The translations under genes and the position numbers were made by a program. Below, in pieces: positions 33,980 to 42,769 of a DNA stretch of 64,000 bases. This DNA is from CAVQJU01 sp963754955 (lineage in GTDB: Bacteria; Acidobacteriota; Vicinamibacteria; Vicinamibacterales; CAVVIG01). Below the pieces are notes generated by a model. It did not search any database. It saw only the letters and a program-made list of their open reading frames with translations, and was not told the origin of the DNA. The stretch is from assembly GCA_963754955.1 (NCBI GenBank), contig CAVWHY010000012.1, positions 186,001 through 250,000 of the forward strand, given 5' to 3'. The number at the start of each line of letters is the position of its first letter. Positions within the stretch are counted from its first letter, which is position 1.

Positions 33980-34232
33980 TAGCCCTTCCTCACCAGCGTG
34001 TCGGTGTCCGGCGTGACGATGGTCCCCGATCACGGAGACGGCGGCGGACCAGTCGATATCCACGGACGGCCAACCGTCGGCGTTCCTCATCGGTCAACCG
34101 GAGCCGGCCGGGCACGTGCCCACGCTGGATACGGTTCTCTTCGATCAGATAGGCCAGGGCGTCCTGCTGCCATTGGTCGAGCCAGCCGGCCAACGCGGCG
34201 AGGAGCATTTTGAAGAAGAACGCGTCGAGCAC
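33980..34232 (-). pseudogene. Truncated integrase-type transposase N-terminus
   Basis: The minus-strand frame begins MLDAFFFKMLLAALAGWLDQ and continues QDALAYLIEENRIQRGHVPG and RLRLTDEERRRLAVRGYRL. This matches the N-terminal helix-turn-helix part of IS3/IS481-like integrase-core transposases. The expected IVTPDT segment continues after a frame change near 34024 (GTIVTPDTDTLVRKG then stop at 33980), with the DDE catalytic core absent. The element is therefore a dead fragment inserted next to the pyrC stop. Confidence 0.75.
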
Positions 34233-34306
34233 GGCCGGAGAGTCTATACCACCGGCCGAATCTCAGGCTCCTACCGACCGTCGGCCGAGCAATGAGACAC
34301 TACGCG
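34195..34306. repeat. Transposon-flank repeat, copy 2
   Basis: This is the counterpart of 33190-33301, about 1.0 kb apart in direct orientation. It contains the leader and first codons of the transposase fragment, and its outer end overlaps the pyrC stop codon (34300-34302), so it marks an insertion end immediately downstream of pyrC. Confidence 0.65.
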
Positions 34307-35607
34307 CTGATGTTCGTATCCGGGTTGACGCACACCGTGCGGCCGCCAACGATGGTCGCGGCCACGCCGCCGCGCAGCGACCAGCCGATGAACGGCGAAT
34401 TCTTCGACTTGGATCGCATTCGCTCCGCGGAGACGGTCACCTGCAGGTCCGGCGCCAGGATCGTGATGTCGGCCGGCGAACCCTCGGCCAACGTTCCGCC
34501 CGGCACGCGCAGGATCCTCGCCGGGTTCATCGACAGCAATTCGACGAGCCGCGACAGGCTGATGAAACCCGGATGAACGAGGCGATCGAAGCAGAGCGAT
34601 ACTGCCGTTTCGAGGCCTGTGATGCCGAACGGCGCGTAATCGAACTCGACCAGCTTCTCGTCGTAGTGATGCGGGGCGTGGTCGGTGGCGATGACGTCGA
34701 TGCTGCCATCTGACAGCCCCTGCAGCATGGCATCGCGATCGGCCGTCTCGCGGAGCGGCGGATTCATCTTCGTGTTCGTGTCGTAGGGCACCGGCGTCGC
34801 GAGCATCTCGTCGGTGAGCACGAAGTGATGCGGGGTCACCTCGCAGGTGACACGGGCGCCGTGGGCTTTCCCGAAGCGGACCGCTTCGAGCGTCTGCCTC
34901 GCGCTCATGTGCGCGATGTGCACCGCGCCGCCCGTCAGCGACGACAGCGAGATGTCGCGCAGCGCCATGATCGACTCGGCTTCGCCTGGAATGCCCCGCA
35001 ATCCGAGAGACGACGCCTGGTAGCCTTCGTGCGCCACGCCGTCGCCCTTGAGCGACTGCTCCTCGCAGTGCTCGATGACGGGGATGTCGAACATCGACGC
35101 GTATTCGAGCGCGCGCCGCATCAGCAGCGCCGTGGCCACCGGCCGCCCGTCGTCGGTGATCGCGACGCAGCCGGCGTTCTTCAGCTCGGCGATGTCTGCG
35201 AGCTGTTCACCGGCCTGGCCTCGGGACACCGCCCCGATCGGATAGACGCGCGCCAGGTTCGCTTCGGCGGCCTTGCCCAGAACGTACGCGGTCACGCCGG
35301 CGTTGTCGTTCACCGGGCTGGTGTTCGGCATGCACGCAACCGCCGTGAAGCCGCCCGCCACCGCGGCGGCCGTGCCGGTGGCGACGGTTTCCTTGTGCTC
35401 CTGGCCCGGTTCGCGAAGGTGCACGTGCATGTCGATGAGCCCCGGGCACACGACGAATCCGGCGGGGATGGCCACGACTGTGGCTCCGTTCGCGGCGAGG
35501 TCGCGGCCGACGCGGGCAATACGGCCGTCTTCGATCAGCACGTCGAACACACCATCGCGGCCGCTTGCCGGATCGACCAGCCGTCCGCCCTTAAGAAGCC
35601 GATTCAT
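34300..35607 (-). CDS. pyrC: Dihydroorotase
   Basis: PyrC reversibly closes carbamoyl aspartate to dihydroorotate. The 435 aa protein is a class I amidohydrolase with zinc ligands in DMHVHLREPG, followed by CMPNTSP, HIAHMSARQTLE, EVTPHHFVLTDE and the catalytic DVIATDHAPHH. All catalytic residues are kept, so it is not a pseudo-DHOase despite standing next to pyrB. The ATG at 35607 overlaps pyrB by 17 bases and follows a GGAG site; an in-frame TTG lies two codons upstream. It is the last gene of pyrR-pyrB-pyrC; its stop abuts the transposon remnant. Confidence 0.95.
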   Translation of the reverse strand: MNRLLKGGRLVDPASGRDGVFDVLIEDGRIARVGRDLAANGATVVAIPAGFVVCPGLIDMHVHLREPGQEHKETVATGTAAAVAGGFTAVACMPNTSPVNDNAGVTAYVLGKAAEANLARVYPIGAVSRGQAGEQLADIAELKNAGCVAITDDGRPVATALLMRRALEYASMFDIPVIEHCEEQSLKGDGVAHEGYQASSLGLRGIPGEAESIMALRDISLSSLTGGAVHIAHMSARQTLEAVRFGKAHGARVTCEVTPHHFVLTDEMLATPVPYDTNTKMNPPLRETADRDAMLQGLSDGSIDVIATDHAPHHYDEKLVEFDYAPFGITGLETAVSLCFDRLVHPGFISLSRLVELLSMNPARILRVPGGTLAEGSPADITILAPDLQVTVSAERMRSKSKNSPFIGWSLRGGVAATIVGGRTVCVNPDTNISA

Positions 35608-36520
35608 CTTCAACTCCGCCCGCCAGAAGGTAGAGCACGGCCATGCGCACGGCGACGCCGTTGGCGACCTGCTCGAGAATCACCGAATAGGGACCGTCGG
35701 CCACCTCCGACGCGATCTCGACGCCGCGGTTCATCGGCCCCGGGTGCATGATGATGACGTCGGGCTTCGCGCGGCTCACGCGGGCCGCGGTCATGCCGAA
35801 CACGTTGAAGTACTCGCGCAGGGACGGGAAGAACGCGCCCTGCATCCGCTCCTGCTGGATGCGGAGCATCATGATGACATCCGCTTCCGCGACGGCCTCT
35901 TCCACGGACGTGGTCACGTGCACGCCGAGGCACTCGATGCCGGGGGGAACGAGCGTCGGCGGCCCGCAGACCCACACATCCGCGCCGAGCTTGGTCAGCA
36001 GCAGCACGTTGGAGCGCAGGACGCGGCTGTGCAGCAGGTCGCCGACGATCGCGACCTTCAGGCCTGCGATCGTCTTCTTGTGTTCCTTGATCGTGAACGC
36101 GTCGAGCAGGGCCTGCGTCGGGTGCTCGTGCATGCCGTCGCCGGCGTTGATGATGCGCGACCGGCAGATGCGCGACAGCAGGTGGCAGGCGCCCGACGAT
36201 GCGTGGCGCAGGACGATCATGTCGGGCGACATCGCCTCGATGTTCCTCGCCGTGTCGACCAGCGTCTCGCCTTTGAGCACGCTCGACGCCGCGACGGCGA
36301 CGTTGAGGGTGTCGGCGCTCAGGCGTTTTTCCGCGATCTCGAACGACGTGCGCGTGCGGGTGCTCGGCTCGTAGAAGAGATTGACGACCGTCTTCCCGCG
36401 AAGCGTCGGCACTTTCTTGATTGGCCGCTGGCCGACTTCGCGCATCGCCTCGGCCGTCTCGAGCACGAGATAGATTTCCTCCGGCGAGAGGTCCGCGATG
36501 CCGAGAAGGTCTTTCTTCAC
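35591..36520 (-). CDS. pyrB: Aspartate carbamoyltransferase catalytic subunit
   Basis: PyrB condenses carbamoyl phosphate and aspartate. The 309 aa protein has the carbamoyl-phosphate motif FYEPSTRTRTSFE, the HASSGACHLL segment and the GDGMHEHPTQALLDAFT block. No regulatory pyrI is seen, so feedback control probably acts through PyrR. It overlaps pyrR by four bases and pyrC by 17, indicating a translationally coupled operon. Confidence 0.96.
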   Translation of the reverse strand: MKKDLLGIADLSPEEIYLVLETAEAMREVGQRPIKKVPTLRGKTVVNLFYEPSTRTRTSFEIAEKRLSADTLNVAVAASSVLKGETLVDTARNIEAMSPDMIVLRHASSGACHLLSRICRSRIINAGDGMHEHPTQALLDAFTIKEHKKTIAGLKVAIVGDLLHSRVLRSNVLLLTKLGADVWVCGPPTLVPPGIECLGVHVTTSVEEAVAEADVIMMLRIQQERMQGAFFPSLREYFNVFGMTAARVSRAKPDVIIMHPGPMNRGVEIASEVADGPYSVILEQVANGVAVRMAVLYLLAGGVEDESAS

Positions 36521-37047
36521 GGGAGGACCTCCACTTCGTCGCGGCCGTCGATGTCGGTCAGGTGCACCTGCACGCTCTGCGCGGCGGAGGTCGGCAGGTT
36601 CTTGCCCACGTAGTCCGCCTTGATCGGCAGTTCCCGGTGTCCGCGGTCCACGAGGACAACCAGTTGAATCTCCCGCGGCCGGCCGAAATCGATCAGCGCG
36701 TCGAGCGCGGCGCGGATCGTCCGGCCGGTGTAGAGGACATCGTCCACGAGAAGGATGCGCTTGTCGTCGATCGAGAACGGAATCTCGGTCTTGCGCACGA
36801 GGGGCTGCGGGCCGACCGGCGTGCGCATGAGATCGTCGCGGTACAGCGTGATATCGAGGGCGCCGGTCGGCACCTCGTGGCCGGAAATATCCTGAATGGA
36901 CTTCGCGATGCGCCGCGCCAGCGGGACGCCGCGCGTACGAATCCCCACGAAGGCGATTTCGTCGAGGCCGCGGTTGCGTTCGAGGATTTCGTGCGCGATT
37001 CGCGCGAGGCTGCGGGCCATCCGGTCCGCATCAAGGACAACTGACAT
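36517..37047 (-). CDS. pyrR: Bifunctional pyr operon regulator / uracil phosphoribosyltransferase
   Basis: PyrR binds pyr mRNA in the presence of UMP or UTP and in many species also makes UMP from uracil. The 176 aa protein has FVGIRTRGVPLARRI, the PRPP loop RILLVDDVLYTGRTIRAALDAL and the C-terminal VDRGHRELPIKADYVGKNLPTS. ATG 37047 is chosen because AAGAGG lies at the right distance; the GTG at 37053 would sit inside that site. A PyrR-type RNA hairpin lies directly upstream. It leads the pyrR-pyrB-pyrC operon. Confidence 0.95.
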   Translation of the reverse strand: MSVVLDADRMARSLARIAHEILERNRGLDEIAFVGIRTRGVPLARRIAKSIQDISGHEVPTGALDITLYRDDLMRTPVGPQPLVRKTEIPFSIDDKRILLVDDVLYTGRTIRAALDALIDFGRPREIQLVVLVDRGHRELPIKADYVGKNLPTSAAQSVQVHLTDIDGRDEVEVLP

Positions 37048-37058
37048 CGTCACCTCTT

Positions 37059-37078
37059 CGCGGCCTCTCAGGGCCGCG
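37059..37078 (-). promoter_or_regulatory. Putative PyrR-binding RNA hairpin in the pyrR leader
   Basis: On the transcribed strand the leader reads TTTAA, then a perfect GC stem (CGCGGCC and GGCCGCG) closing a CTGAGA loop, then AAGAGG and the pyrR start. The core CCTGAGAGGC fits the known PyrR-binding consensus (CC-N-G-N-GAGG-Y). The hairpin ends one base before the ribosome site and no terminator follows, so repression of translation initiation, as described for mycobacterial pyrR, is more likely than attenuation. Confidence 0.75.
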
Positions 37079-37114
37079 TTAAAGAGCGGAGTGGAGTATA
37101 GCGTACGGCCGCGC

Positions 37115-37165
37115 CGTGCCTACTCCGGCCTACCCGACCCACCCGACCCACCCGACCGGCGGGTC
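37115..37165. repeat. Tandem CCCGACCCA-type repeat between pyrR and phosphodiesterase gene
   Basis: Tandem words CCTACCCGA, CCCACCCGA, CCCACCCGA end in CCGGCGGGTCC, which can fold back on CCCGACC. The block directly abuts the stop codon of the 37166 gene. Confidence 0.65.
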
Positions 37166-38905
37166 CTATCGATCGTAAGTGGGGATAAAGGTGATCGGCC
37201 GTTCGTCGGTGTACGTGCGCTGGAAGAGGTCGGTACGGGCGTATCCGTCCATGTCGCGGCCGATGGGCAGCCCGAGGAAATACAGCAGCGTCGGCGCAAC
37301 GTCGACCACCGACCCGCGCGGCAGAAGCCGCGCCCGGATGACCGACGCACCGTAGGCCATCAGAAAGCCGTCGGGCGCGCTCTCGTGGGTGCCGCTCAGG
37401 TCCGGGTCGCCGATCGTCATTTCGAGCAGCCGCTTGCCGAACCCGAGCGGCTCCATACCGTAGCCGGACACCACCAGGAGGAGATCGTCGGGGCCGAGGC
37501 TTTCGATCGCGCGGCCTATCGCGCCGTCGATGTAGCCGTAGTGCGACTCGAGCACCGATCCGAAGCGCCGGCGTTCATCCTCCGTCACGTCGCCGAATGC
37601 AGCCGGCATCGCGTAACGCAGGTAATGGTGGCCAATCGCGTCGAGGCTGGAATAGCGGACGACATTCACGCGCGTGGGGTGAGCGGGCTCGAGCGTCCTC
37701 GCAATTCGATCGAACGTGCGATCGGTGCGCGCCGGGCCATCGCCGCTCGAACCGGGCGCCGCGTGCTCGTCGCCCGCAACCTCCGCGGCAACCGACTCGA
37801 ACGCGTGCGCCGCTTCCGCTTTCATCTCCGGAGGATAGACCGACGACGAGTCGTCGATGGCCGACGGCGTGGCCGCCAGGCGCGGATAGGCATCGCTGAC
37901 GAGATAGCCCCGGACGGCCGACGCCGGCTGCGTCAGCGGCCAGCCGACGACGCCGACCGGGATCCCGAGCGCCGTCAGGATGCTCCAGAACGGCTGCGTC
38001 CGCAGGGCCGCCGACGTGTGCGGGACCTCCGCGACGAGCCCGAATCGCACGAGGGCGTGCGCGAAGCAATAGTCGGGCAGCAGCTGAAGCGGCTCGCCGC
38101 CGCCGGAGAGATCGTAGACTGCCGCCGAACGGACTCCGTTTTTCTGCGGCAGTTTTCCCGTCGCAACGGCCGTCCAGACGGCTTCAGCCGACGTCGGGTG
38201 GATCGTCGCCAGGTGCATGACGGCGCCCGCATCGAGGACGCGGCCGAAGTTCGGCAGACGGCCATCGGCGGCCGCGGCGGTGATGAGATCCAGCGAACCG
38301 GCGTCAATCGCCAGAATCGTGACCCTCGACGGCCGCTCCGTCGTCGCCGCTTCCAGAGCGGCGTCGGCCGGGCGCGTTTCGAGGACCGGGACGCGCGCGC
38401 CTCCCCGCAGCCTGAGCGGCACGACGATGGACGCGGCGGCGACGAGCACCAGCAGCAGCGCCCACACGCGCCGGTGGTGCGGAAACTGCGCGCGCAGCTG
38501 GCCGACGACGACGAACAGGCAGGCAGAGGCAATGAGCGCCAGCATGCCCCTCGCGATTTCGTTGACGCTGTCGTCCGGCAGCACCAGCGTGAACGTGCGC
38601 AGGTTCGCCCACATCAGCGCCGCGCCGGCGGCCGCCGCGGCGGCCCCGAGCGATGACAGCACGGCGACGCTCGTCCACGCGGGCGAGAACAACTCCCTCG
38701 CAAACACCTGCCGGAGCACCAGCCAGACGTAGAAGATGACGGTCAGATGTGCAGCGTAGAACAGGCCGACCGTCAGCGCCAGCGGCACCAGCCGGGGCGG
38801 ATACAACGGCATCGTCGGATTCAGCTGGAGCACGAGCACCATGACGTAGCTCGCGCCCAGGAGCGCCGCAACGAGCGAGTTGCTCAGCATCCGAAGGTAG
38901 CGCAC
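37166..38905 (-). CDS. Membrane-anchored alkaline phosphatase / type I phosphodiesterase family protein
   Basis: The protein is about 579 aa. The first 160 residues form four to five membrane helices. The rest is an alkaline-phosphatase-superfamily domain facing outward: VTILAIDAGSLDLI, LPNFGRVLDAGAVMHLATIHPTSAEAVWTAVATGKLPQKNGV (with the nucleophile Thr/Ser in this block), NVVRYSSLDAIGHHYL, and VVSGYGMEPLG near the end. Such proteins are phosphodiesterases, nucleotide pyrophosphatases or phosphoglycerol transferases. A GTG at 38905 has an AAGGGTG site; the frame can extend to 38932, inside a repeat. The substrate is unknown. Confidence 0.8.
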   Translation of the reverse strand: MRYLRMLSNSLVAALLGASYVMVLVLQLNPTMPLYPPRLVPLALTVGLFYAAHLTVIFYVWLVLRQVFARELFSPAWTSVAVLSSLGAAAAAAGAALMWANLRTFTLVLPDDSVNEIARGMLALIASACLFVVVGQLRAQFPHHRRVWALLLVLVAAASIVVPLRLRGGARVPVLETRPADAALEAATTERPSRVTILAIDAGSLDLITAAAADGRLPNFGRVLDAGAVMHLATIHPTSAEAVWTAVATGKLPQKNGVRSAAVYDLSGGGEPLQLLPDYCFAHALVRFGLVAEVPHTSAALRTQPFWSILTALGIPVGVVGWPLTQPASAVRGYLVSDAYPRLAATPSAIDDSSSVYPPEMKAEAAHAFESVAAEVAGDEHAAPGSSGDGPARTDRTFDRIARTLEPAHPTRVNVVRYSSLDAIGHHYLRYAMPAAFGDVTEDERRRFGSVLESHYGYIDGAIGRAIESLGPDDLLLVVSGYGMEPLGFGKRLLEMTIGDPDLSGTHESAPDGFLMAYGASVIRARLLPRGSVVDVAPTLLYFLGLPIGRDMDGYARTDLFQRTYTDERPITFIPTYDR

Positions 38906-38924
38906 GTCACCCTTGCTCTGATTG

Positions 38925-38963
38925 CAGACCACCGACTGCCGACCGTCGACCGTCGACTGCTGA
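38925..38963. repeat. Tandem GACTG/GACCGTC word block
   Basis: This short block of ACCGACTGCCG, ACCGTCG and ACCGTCGACTGCTG words lies between two same-strand genes; GTCGAC is self-complementary. It is of the same kind as the other junction repeats in the window. Confidence 0.6.
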
Positions 38964-39758
38964 CTATTTCCCGACCATGTGAGGCAGGTCCTTGCTGTTC
39001 TCTTCGCAGATGCTCTCGATGAGATCGGTGTCGGGCTGCAGTGTCCAGGCGAGCTTGACGGTCCACGGTTTGGTGTAGGCCTTCGGATCGTCGATGGTGA
39101 CGTCGATGTTCATCTGGCCGATTTTCGGGCGCGTGTACCGTTCGATCACGTGGAGCGCCTCGGTGCCGGGCAGGCCTCTCATGTCGAGCCACGTCCGGCC
39201 GTTCTGTCCAATCGTGTCGACGACGAGTGTGTCGCCTTCCCACCGGCCGATTGAATAGCCCATCCAGGTCGGCTGCGCGTTCTTCGGGTGCGCCCGTCCG
39301 TCGAGGAACACCTGCCGATAGATCGTGCGGGATTCGTGCAGCAGGATGATCAGATCGGGCGTCTGCACCAGCTTCAGTCCGTCCGGAATATTGAGCTTTT
39401 CCGGAATGCCCGACGGCCAGCAGTGCACACCCGGGTGATCCTTGCCGTTGTTGTCGATGCGCTCCTTGTAGATCTCGGCCGCCCATGGCTGCAGCGGCAC
39501 GTCCTCCGGCTTCATGTCCACGGCCAGGTTCAGCAGGTGACGCACGACGTCCGACGGCATCCAGAAGCCCGACAGATCGGGCTTGCCGTCTGGCGTGCGC
39601 CGGGCGGGCGCGTTGAGGTCCACTTTGCCGTCGGCCGTGCGCGGTACGTTCTTCATCGGAAACGGGTCCCACTGCGCGGCAAGCGGCGCGGTGGCGGTCC
39701 ACATGAGGGCCAGACACGCGACTGGCGCGCTGAGCAGTTTCACGATCTTCTTGAGCAT
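38964..39758 (-). CDS. Secreted protein of unknown function
   Basis: The 264 aa protein has a signal peptide (MLKKIVKLLSAPVACLALMW, cleavage near APLAAQ). It then has a pattern common in acidobacterial secreted proteins: RTADGKVDLNAPARRTPDGKPDLSGFW, CWPSGIPEKL, LIILLHESRTIYRQVFLDGR, and the WMGYSIGRWEGDTLVVDTIG and HVIERYTRPK blocks. Similar proteins are often annotated only as hypothetical. I start at ATG 39758, which follows AAGGAA. No enzyme motif is recognised. Confidence 0.8.
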   Translation of the reverse strand: MLKKIVKLLSAPVACLALMWTATAPLAAQWDPFPMKNVPRTADGKVDLNAPARRTPDGKPDLSGFWMPSDVVRHLLNLAVDMKPEDVPLQPWAAEIYKERIDNNGKDHPGVHCWPSGIPEKLNIPDGLKLVQTPDLIILLHESRTIYRQVFLDGRAHPKNAQPTWMGYSIGRWEGDTLVVDTIGQNGRTWLDMRGLPGTEALHVIERYTRPKIGQMNIDVTIDDPKAYTKPWTVKLAWTLQPDTDLIESICEENSKDLPHMVGK

Positions 39759-39824
39759 GGCGGTTCCTTGCGCGGATTCTAGCACCGCCGGCCCGCCGTG
39801 CCCGACGGGTACGGCCAGCCCGCC

Positions 39825-42746
39825 CTAAAACGCGCGACCCAGCTGGACGTAGAACGCGGTGTGATCCGGCACGGTGCCGCTGCCGTCATGCCCGCGGGCC
39901 GCGCCGGCCGTGACCGTGACGGGCAGCTGGAAACCCAGCACTGCGTCGACGGACAGCTCCGCGCCGAGCGACGCTTTCGCATCGGCTGCGCGAAAGGTGG
40001 CGGTCCACGCCTGGCCGACGTCCGTGAACACCGCGGCGTGAATCGCCCGGAAGAACAGCGGCCAGGTCCCGAAGCCACGCTGCGGACGCGACAGCGGGAC
40101 GCGATACTCCACGTTCACGAGTGCCGCGTGGCTGCCGGCAAAGCTGTCAGCCGGGAATCCCCGCATCAGCGTGGTGGGGGCCGTGCTGAAATCAATCAAT
40201 CCCGTATCGCGGGCTGAGCCGCCCATGCGGAACGCGCGGCCCACGGACAGGTCTCCGCCAGTGGTCGCGCCCACGGCACGGATCGCGACCACGTGATGCA
40301 GGCCGAACGCCGGCACGTACGCGCGAACGTCGCCAGTCAGCCTCGGCGCGCCTGCGCTGCTGCCCGTCCCGGCACGCATGAACTCGGCCGTGACGCCCAC
40401 TGCGACACCATCTTCGGAGCTTATCGACGCGGCATAGTGGTGCGCCGACGTGTACGCTCCGGCCGCCCGGGCCGCGAACCGATCGCGTGTGGTCTGCCGC
40501 GCGCCGAGCGTGTAGTCGTCGTCGGCGCCGATGAATGAGACCTGGCCGACGGTCTGCCGGCGGACGTGAACGATCGGCAGCTGAAGGCCGGCTTCGACCT
40601 GGCGTTCGCGCAGCGTGACTGGCTGCGGTCCTGCGACACGGTCGACGTTGGTGAAAAACGACGTCTCCATCGAAGCGTTTGCGAACAGGACCGGTCGCCA
40701 GCGGCCGTACGCATACGACACTCGCCAGTCCGGCACTTGCGGGGCCGGCGGCTGCGAGCCTGCCGGGCTCGTGAGGAGCCAGGTCGTCGTGGCCTGGTAG
40801 ATGTGGTAGCCGAGCACATCCGATCCGAATATCGACGCGCCCGCGCGAATCTGGTCGCGGTCGGTGGTGATGACCGGCCACCATGAGGTTGGCAGGATCG
40901 TGCCCAGGGGCGAGTACGCCTTCGAGATCACGGACGAGGCGACGACACCCGGGGCGCCACGTGCACCAGTCACGTCGATGGACGGCGGGACGACGCGCGC
41001 CTCGGCCTCTTCAGCCGATCGCTCCGGGTACGGCATCTGAAACAGCTCGAAGCCTTCCGTCGTGTAGCCGACGAACGCCAGCACGCGGCCATCAGGCGAC
41101 ACGTCGGGCCACATTGCGCCGCCAGTCAGATGGGTCAGCCGGCGCGCTGCCGCACCGCCGTCGACGCCGATCTCGTAGAGACTAGACGGCTCGTCTTCGT
41201 TCGCCATCGCCACCACGATGCCGCGTCCGTCGGGCCGCCATGCGGGCGTGGTCGCGCGACCGCGTGCATCGCCCGCGACGACGCGGAGTGCCCTCGTCGC
41301 CACGTCGACGAGCACGACCTCGGCCTGCGCGCCGAATCGGTGACGCTCGACCGCAATGGTCCGGCCGTCGGGCGACCATCGCGGGGCGTTGAACTGCGTG
41401 TCGGATTCTGAGACGAGCACCTCGACTTGCCATGCGGTTTCCCTGGCCGAGCCGCCGCGTGGTAACGGCTCCTTCCGCCCATGACGAAGCAGCACGAGGT
41501 CACGCTGTCCGCGCCGGCTCTGAACCGCAACGAGCGTCGTCTCATCCGGCGACAAATCGGGATCGAGGACGCGCGCCTCGGACGTCAACCGTGTCACGCG
41601 ACCGGTCGCCCGTGACCACTCGTACAGATCGCTGTAGACGCCAGTGTTGCGCCGCAGATCTTCCTGATCGAAGTAAATCGCGTCGCGTCCAATCGCCGTT
41701 GTCGATCCGAGGATCCGTGTCGTGAGGCGGCGTGAGCCGGTGCCGTCGAGCCGGATGCGATTCAGCTCGGGAAGCGAGTGCGGCGTCAGCACCGAGTAAA
41801 CGAGTTCCGGCGGGCAGCCCGCACACGCGAATCGGTCGAATCGGGGGCCTACGACTGAATAGCGATGGTGCGTGAGCCGGACGAGCCCCGGGTCGGTGGG
41901 TGCGGGAGCGACGCGCCTGCGAATGCCGGCCTGGTAGTCGCTCCACAACTTCCCGAGCGAGCTGCCATAAATTCTCGGGAACACCCGCGAGCCGGTATAC
42001 GGCACGCGCCGGGCCGTCGCCTCGGCCAGCGCCGCCAGCTTCTCCGGACCGAATCGCTCCGCCAGGTATTGGTGAAACCCGGCGCCGTAGGCGTATGCGG
42101 CCTGGCCGCCAGGCCAGTCCACGAGACCGCCGTTGACGCGATCGAGAGGCTCAAGCACGCTCGTCCTCGCGGCTTCCTCTTCGATGGCCCGGAAGTTTCC
42201 GTCGTGGAGCCGTCCTTCACCTGTAAGAGCGCTTTCTTCGTACGTCGCGAGGCCCTCGATCTGCCAGGTCGGCAGGTACAGATTCGGAAATGCGAGAGGC
42301 ACGCGTCCGAAGACGTTCCTTGCGATGCGCGCCCAGCTTTCCGATCGATCCAGGTGCGTTACGTGTGTGAACTCGTGGCTGAACACCAGCCGCAGCCAGT
42401 CGTCGGTGTTCCCGATGAGATCGGAGCCCGAGGGCCACGCCGCATCCAGCACAACCGTGTTGTAAGGCACGGGAGTGGCCCATCCCCCGGCACGCTCCGA
42501 CTGATCGGCGATGACAACGTGCGTGAGCGGCGGTGGCGTGACGCCAAGCGGCCGCTCGAGCGCCCGCCACACCTGCTCGGCGACGACGGCGAGGCGAGCC
42601 GCGAGGCGGTCCTCGCCCTGATGAAAGTGGATGACGAAGTGCGGCGTGCGAATCGTGCGGAAGCGGAAAGCCGGATCGAACAGCGTGGAGGCGCGCACCG
42701 GCGCCGCCAGCAACAACGCGATTACGAGCAGCCTGCCGGCCGACAA
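39825..42746 (-). CDS. Outer-membrane metallopeptidase fused to a TolB-like propeller and a beta-barrel
   Basis: This 973 aa protein combines three parts. Residues 25-250 form a gluzincin (peptidase MA-like) domain: HEFTH at 124-128, a third ligand in WQIEGLATYEE (Glu164) and AYGAGFHQYLAERFG. Residues about 285-580 contain WD40/TolB-type blades (RVLDPDLSPDETTLVAV, NAPRWSPDGRTIAVE, TTPAWRPDGRGIVVA, MWPDVSPDGRVLAFV). The C-terminal 350 residues look like a bacterial-surface-antigen barrel and end in FYVQLGRAF with a terminal Phe. A signal peptide and TTG start are likely; pyrK starts 23 bases away in the other direction. A surface protease role is inferred. Confidence 0.85.
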   Translation of the reverse strand: MSAGRLLVIALLLAAPVRASTLFDPAFRFRTIRTPHFVIHFHQGEDRLAARLAVVAEQVWRALERPLGVTPPPLTHVVIADQSERAGGWATPVPYNTVVLDAAWPSGSDLIGNTDDWLRLVFSHEFTHVTHLDRSESWARIARNVFGRVPLAFPNLYLPTWQIEGLATYEESALTGEGRLHDGNFRAIEEEAARTSVLEPLDRVNGGLVDWPGGQAAYAYGAGFHQYLAERFGPEKLAALAEATARRVPYTGSRVFPRIYGSSLGKLWSDYQAGIRRRVAPAPTDPGLVRLTHHRYSVVGPRFDRFACAGCPPELVYSVLTPHSLPELNRIRLDGTGSRRLTTRILGSTTAIGRDAIYFDQEDLRRNTGVYSDLYEWSRATGRVTRLTSEARVLDPDLSPDETTLVAVQSRRGQRDLVLLRHGRKEPLPRGGSARETAWQVEVLVSESDTQFNAPRWSPDGRTIAVERHRFGAQAEVVLVDVATRALRVVAGDARGRATTPAWRPDGRGIVVAMANEDEPSSLYEIGVDGGAAARRLTHLTGGAMWPDVSPDGRVLAFVGYTTEGFELFQMPYPERSAEEAEARVVPPSIDVTGARGAPGVVASSVISKAYSPLGTILPTSWWPVITTDRDQIRAGASIFGSDVLGYHIYQATTTWLLTSPAGSQPPAPQVPDWRVSYAYGRWRPVLFANASMETSFFTNVDRVAGPQPVTLRERQVEAGLQLPIVHVRRQTVGQVSFIGADDDYTLGARQTTRDRFAARAAGAYTSAHHYAASISSEDGVAVGVTAEFMRAGTGSSAGAPRLTGDVRAYVPAFGLHHVVAIRAVGATTGGDLSVGRAFRMGGSARDTGLIDFSTAPTTLMRGFPADSFAGSHAALVNVEYRVPLSRPQRGFGTWPLFFRAIHAAVFTDVGQAWTATFRAADAKASLGAELSVDAVLGFQLPVTVTAGAARGHDGSGTVPDHTAFYVQLGRAF

Positions 42747-42769
42747 TTCTCACGGAGTATACTGCGACG

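Noticed and set aside
34300..35607. Inactive pseudo-dihydroorotase accompanying PyrB
   Set aside because: Zinc and catalytic residues (HVHLREPG, ATDHAPHH) are all present.
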